NCBI GenBank assembly: GCA_030737835.1
Contig: CM060856.1
Location: 12,366,777 to 12,430,776, forward strand
From: Acorus gramineus
Taxonomy: Eukaryota; Streptophyta; Magnoliopsida; Acorales; Acoraceae
Direction: 5' to 3'
Length of the DNA stretch: 64,000 nt
Both the position numbers and the translations under genes were made by a program. Under the pieces are notes generated by a model. It saw only the letters and a program-made list of their open reading frames with translations. It did not search any database and had not been told where the DNA came from. Shown here piece after piece: positions 60,455-64,000 of the stretch (positions within the stretch are counted from its first letter, which is position 1; every line of letters begins with the position of its first letter).

Positions 60455-60822
60455 TATGAAATATATAGTGCAAAACAGTACAGCAGTGAATACATCATAG
60501 ACTGGCTTGGGTCCGTGTGGGGACCACAGTGGGAGGCTTGTGTGGTAAAAAAAAGTTTTAAGTCTCCACATATCATCATATTTAGTGATCGATCTCTCCC
60601 TTCTTCGTATTTATGTTTTAGTCCCCAGATTTAAATGATAGTTTTTTTTAGTCCCTGAGAGGGACCTATCCATAAATTATTTAATTTATTTTTTAACCCC
60701 TGTAAGGGACCTATCCATGAATTATCCTTTTATATAGTGCAAAACAGTACAGCAGTGAATTCATCATAGACTGGCTTTGGTCCGTGTGGGACCACAGTGG
60801 GAGGCTTGTGTGGAAAAAAAAA
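60455..60822 (+). repeat. direct duplication of ~90 bp, copies ~275 bp apart
   Basis: TATATAGTGCAAAACAGTAC...GGGAGGCTTGTGTGG occurs at about 60,463-60,544 and 60,733-60,814 with a few differences. Between them, CCCTGAGAGGGACCTATCCA and CCCTGTAAGGGACCTATCCA also form a ~50 bp direct pair. Confidence 0.85.
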
Positions 60823-60847
60823 GAATGGTATAATTGAAAAACAATTT

Positions 60848-61706
60848 GGTGGCTCTATTTGCACCCCCTTATAATATATAAATATGTCCCCCTTGTTTAT
60901 AAACTCCTTTTATTTTTAACATTTTATTTAAAAGCCCCATATGCTTAAACCCCTTATTAGATTCATAAGTACACCCCCTTTTATATTTTCTTCTACCAAA
61001 ACCTAATATGGAGGATTGGTTTTATAGAGAATCTTCATTGTCATCTAATCTCTCCCTTCCCGCTAGATTCACTCACCTCTGATTAATGAAAAATTTTGGA
61101 TTTTTAATTGTTTTTGGTGATTCGGTGAGTGAAAATTTGGATTTTTTTTTATTGAGTAGGGGTATGCATTGTTCAGTTTGGGTCTTGAGGATTTCTACAC
61201 CTGGCATCTTTTCAATTTTTGTTTTAAATTATTCATTTATTGTATTAAAAGTTAAATATTAGGCGCTGTTTTAATTTGTTATTTGTTTGAAAAGTTGAAA
61301 CAATGTAGTCATTAAATTAATAAACATTCGATTATATTGTAAATCTATTTTTTTTTTCAAGGACAGATTATATATGAAGACCACGCTTATAAAAAGATTA
61401 TCACAAAATGAAAATTATTTTTTTCAAACAAGATACATACAACTTTATATTAAAATTATAAAAATTCATAATAGATTCTAATTAAAAAAAAAATCAAATC
61501 TATGTGAAAAAAAAAATGAGAATATATTGTTCATGCAAAAATTCATATAATCTTTCAAAACCATAACCCTAAAAAAAACTTTACAAATCCAAACCTATAC
61601 AATCCATATAAGGGGCTTACTTATCATGCATATATAAATGGATATTGTGCAACACAATCCATAAGGGGGCTGCTTATAAATTAGAGGGGTGTAAATAGAG
61701 CCACCC
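60848..61706. mobile_element. 859 bp TIR element with 9 bp target duplication
   Basis: AAACAATTT flanks the element on both sides (60,839-60,847 and 61,707-61,715). Ends are inverted: GGTGGCTCTATTTGCACCCC on the left, GGGTGGCTCTATTTACACCC as reverse complement on the right, continuing through a TTATAA/GCCCCCTTAT block. Non-coding AT-rich core. Mutator-like by duplication length. Confidence 0.8.
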
Positions 61707-61715
61707 AAACAATTT

Positions 61716-62831
61716 TTACAAGACTTTTTAAATGCAGGCCACAACAACCCGTGTGTCAGGGAAAGGGTGGTGTCACTGTGAAAGTTTCAAAGATGTTTCG
61801 ATCCGCTGGCAAATATTAGCTCTAAATGGTGCTTAGATTTGGAGTAAGCGACAGATTATTGGTGGAACTCAAAATTTAATTTTGTTAGAAGAAACCCACT
61901 TAGGATGTATTTAGAAATGAGATAGAAAGTCCACATTTTTATTAAAAACAATTTTTTAAAAACAACTTTTTAGGAAGTTTAGTTAGATAAAAAAAAAACT
62001 GTTTTTTAAAAAGTATAAATTGTTGATTTTGTGAAAAATTAGAATCACGAGAGATATTTAAAAGTTGTTCAAACTTATTATCAAACACTACTTAATAATT
62101 TTATTTTTCGTACAGTTCTCATATATGTAGTCTCAAATTAAAGTTTTATTACGTTTTTATGAGATTATAATTCATACTAAAATTGGTAAGATTATTTGCT
62201 TCAATTTTACAAAAATACTTAATGATATAATACATACTAAAAAATAAAAGCAAGATGCAAATAGTGCCTACAAATGAAGTATAAATTTTGTGCGCGTTTG
62301 ATTATATGATTAGACAGTTTTTATGTTTACAAGAAACTATTTTTGTAATCGTACAACTAAACAATTTTATTATAACAGCTTCTGATAGAGTGAGAAGGCT
62401 TTTTGCATAATCAGCTTAAAAACCCAGATTATCTGCCGAATCAATTTTACAATCCCGCATTCAAACGCACACTGTGCACAAGATATAAACACATCTGAAA
62501 GTCCTGTCAGAGGTCCTAATTACTGCTCATCATCTGAATCCCATATAAGACCTTATTTTTTTAGAAATAATACTATAAAGTACTTCACATCAGATAGCCT
62601 TCTTGGAATTGAATCCACTTAAAAAAAGCATTTCTTTTATGTTGATACTTTGCAGTGACATAAAAACTAATAGCCAACGAAATCCTTAAACAGATTATTC
62701 TATATCAGTTTACTTATTAAGTATGCAAATCCACACCTGTGAACATAATAATAGGCCACCGACATGTAGAGGCTAAGCGGAGAAAGCTCATGATTTCTGA
62801 TCGCATCAAATAACTACAACAAATAAAACTT
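61716..62831. other. intergenic region and 3' flank of the UGP gene
   Basis: AT-rich, no gene seen; the part from about 62,500 probably includes the UGP 3' UTR. Confidence 0.4.
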
Positions 62832-63999
<1,168 letters not shown>

Positions 64000-64000
64000 A

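Noticed and set aside
59991-60473. 160-codon minus-strand open frame overlapping the start of carboxylesterase copy 2
   Set aside because: Pro/Ser-rich frame-shifted reading of the GC-rich N-terminal coding region.

Overview
The window is nuclear DNA from a flowering plant. The evidence is plant-only or plant-typical genes with small exons and GT/AG introns, very AT-rich intergenic DNA and dense small transposons. I cannot name the species. Several coding exons (expansin, histone H4, carboxylesterases) are markedly GC-richer than their surroundings.

Host genes, left to right: first exon of a NAC transcription factor (minus, continues off the left edge); an EXPA13-type expansin (plus, 2 exons); intronless histone H4 (minus); ATG5 of the autophagy conjugation system (plus, 8 exons); a tau glutathione S-transferase (plus, 2 exons); a short organelle-type RRM protein (plus, 4 exons); carboxylesterase copy 1 (minus, intronless); a REVEILLE-type clock MYB (minus, 6 coding exons); carboxylesterase copy 2 (minus, intronless); and the last five coding exons of UDP-glucose pyrophosphorylase (minus, continues off the right edge). 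There is no operon-like organisation. The only obvious local relationship is the carboxylesterase pair about 16 kb apart.

Between the genes lies a collection of mobile DNA: a 4.1 kb Mutator-like deletion derivative (about 2.1-6.2 kb) and a smaller, older relative (30.0-31.2 kb); a copia LTR retrotransposon fossil with nearly identical LTRs (9.3-15.1 kb); a pair of ~950 bp foldback elements (16.0 and 46.4 kb); a 5'-truncated L1-type LINE (22.4-24.0 kb); two nested TIR-in-TIR insertions (26.5-28.2 kb and 43.6-44.9 kb); a non-autonomous Helitron (45.4-46.4 kb); and further TIR or foldback elements at 54.8, 56.2 and 60.8 kb. Several have readable 9-10 bp target duplications.

The most unusual part is the 2.1-6.2 kb element. 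It carries a tandem array of ~217 bp units, each containing an exon-like cassette (pyrimidine tract-AG, an ATG, CAG|GT donor). A short terminal exon follows that resembles FAR1/FRS-type C-termini, then a ~750 bp higher-order repeat packed with the heptamer AGATACA. Its relative at 30.0-31.2 kb has homologous ends but iterates a different motif (TGTTACA/TGTAACA). The upstream region of the REVEILLE gene is also notable: five CACGTG G-boxes, one evening element and a concentric 43 bp palindrome. All calls come from reading the sequence; no database search was run.
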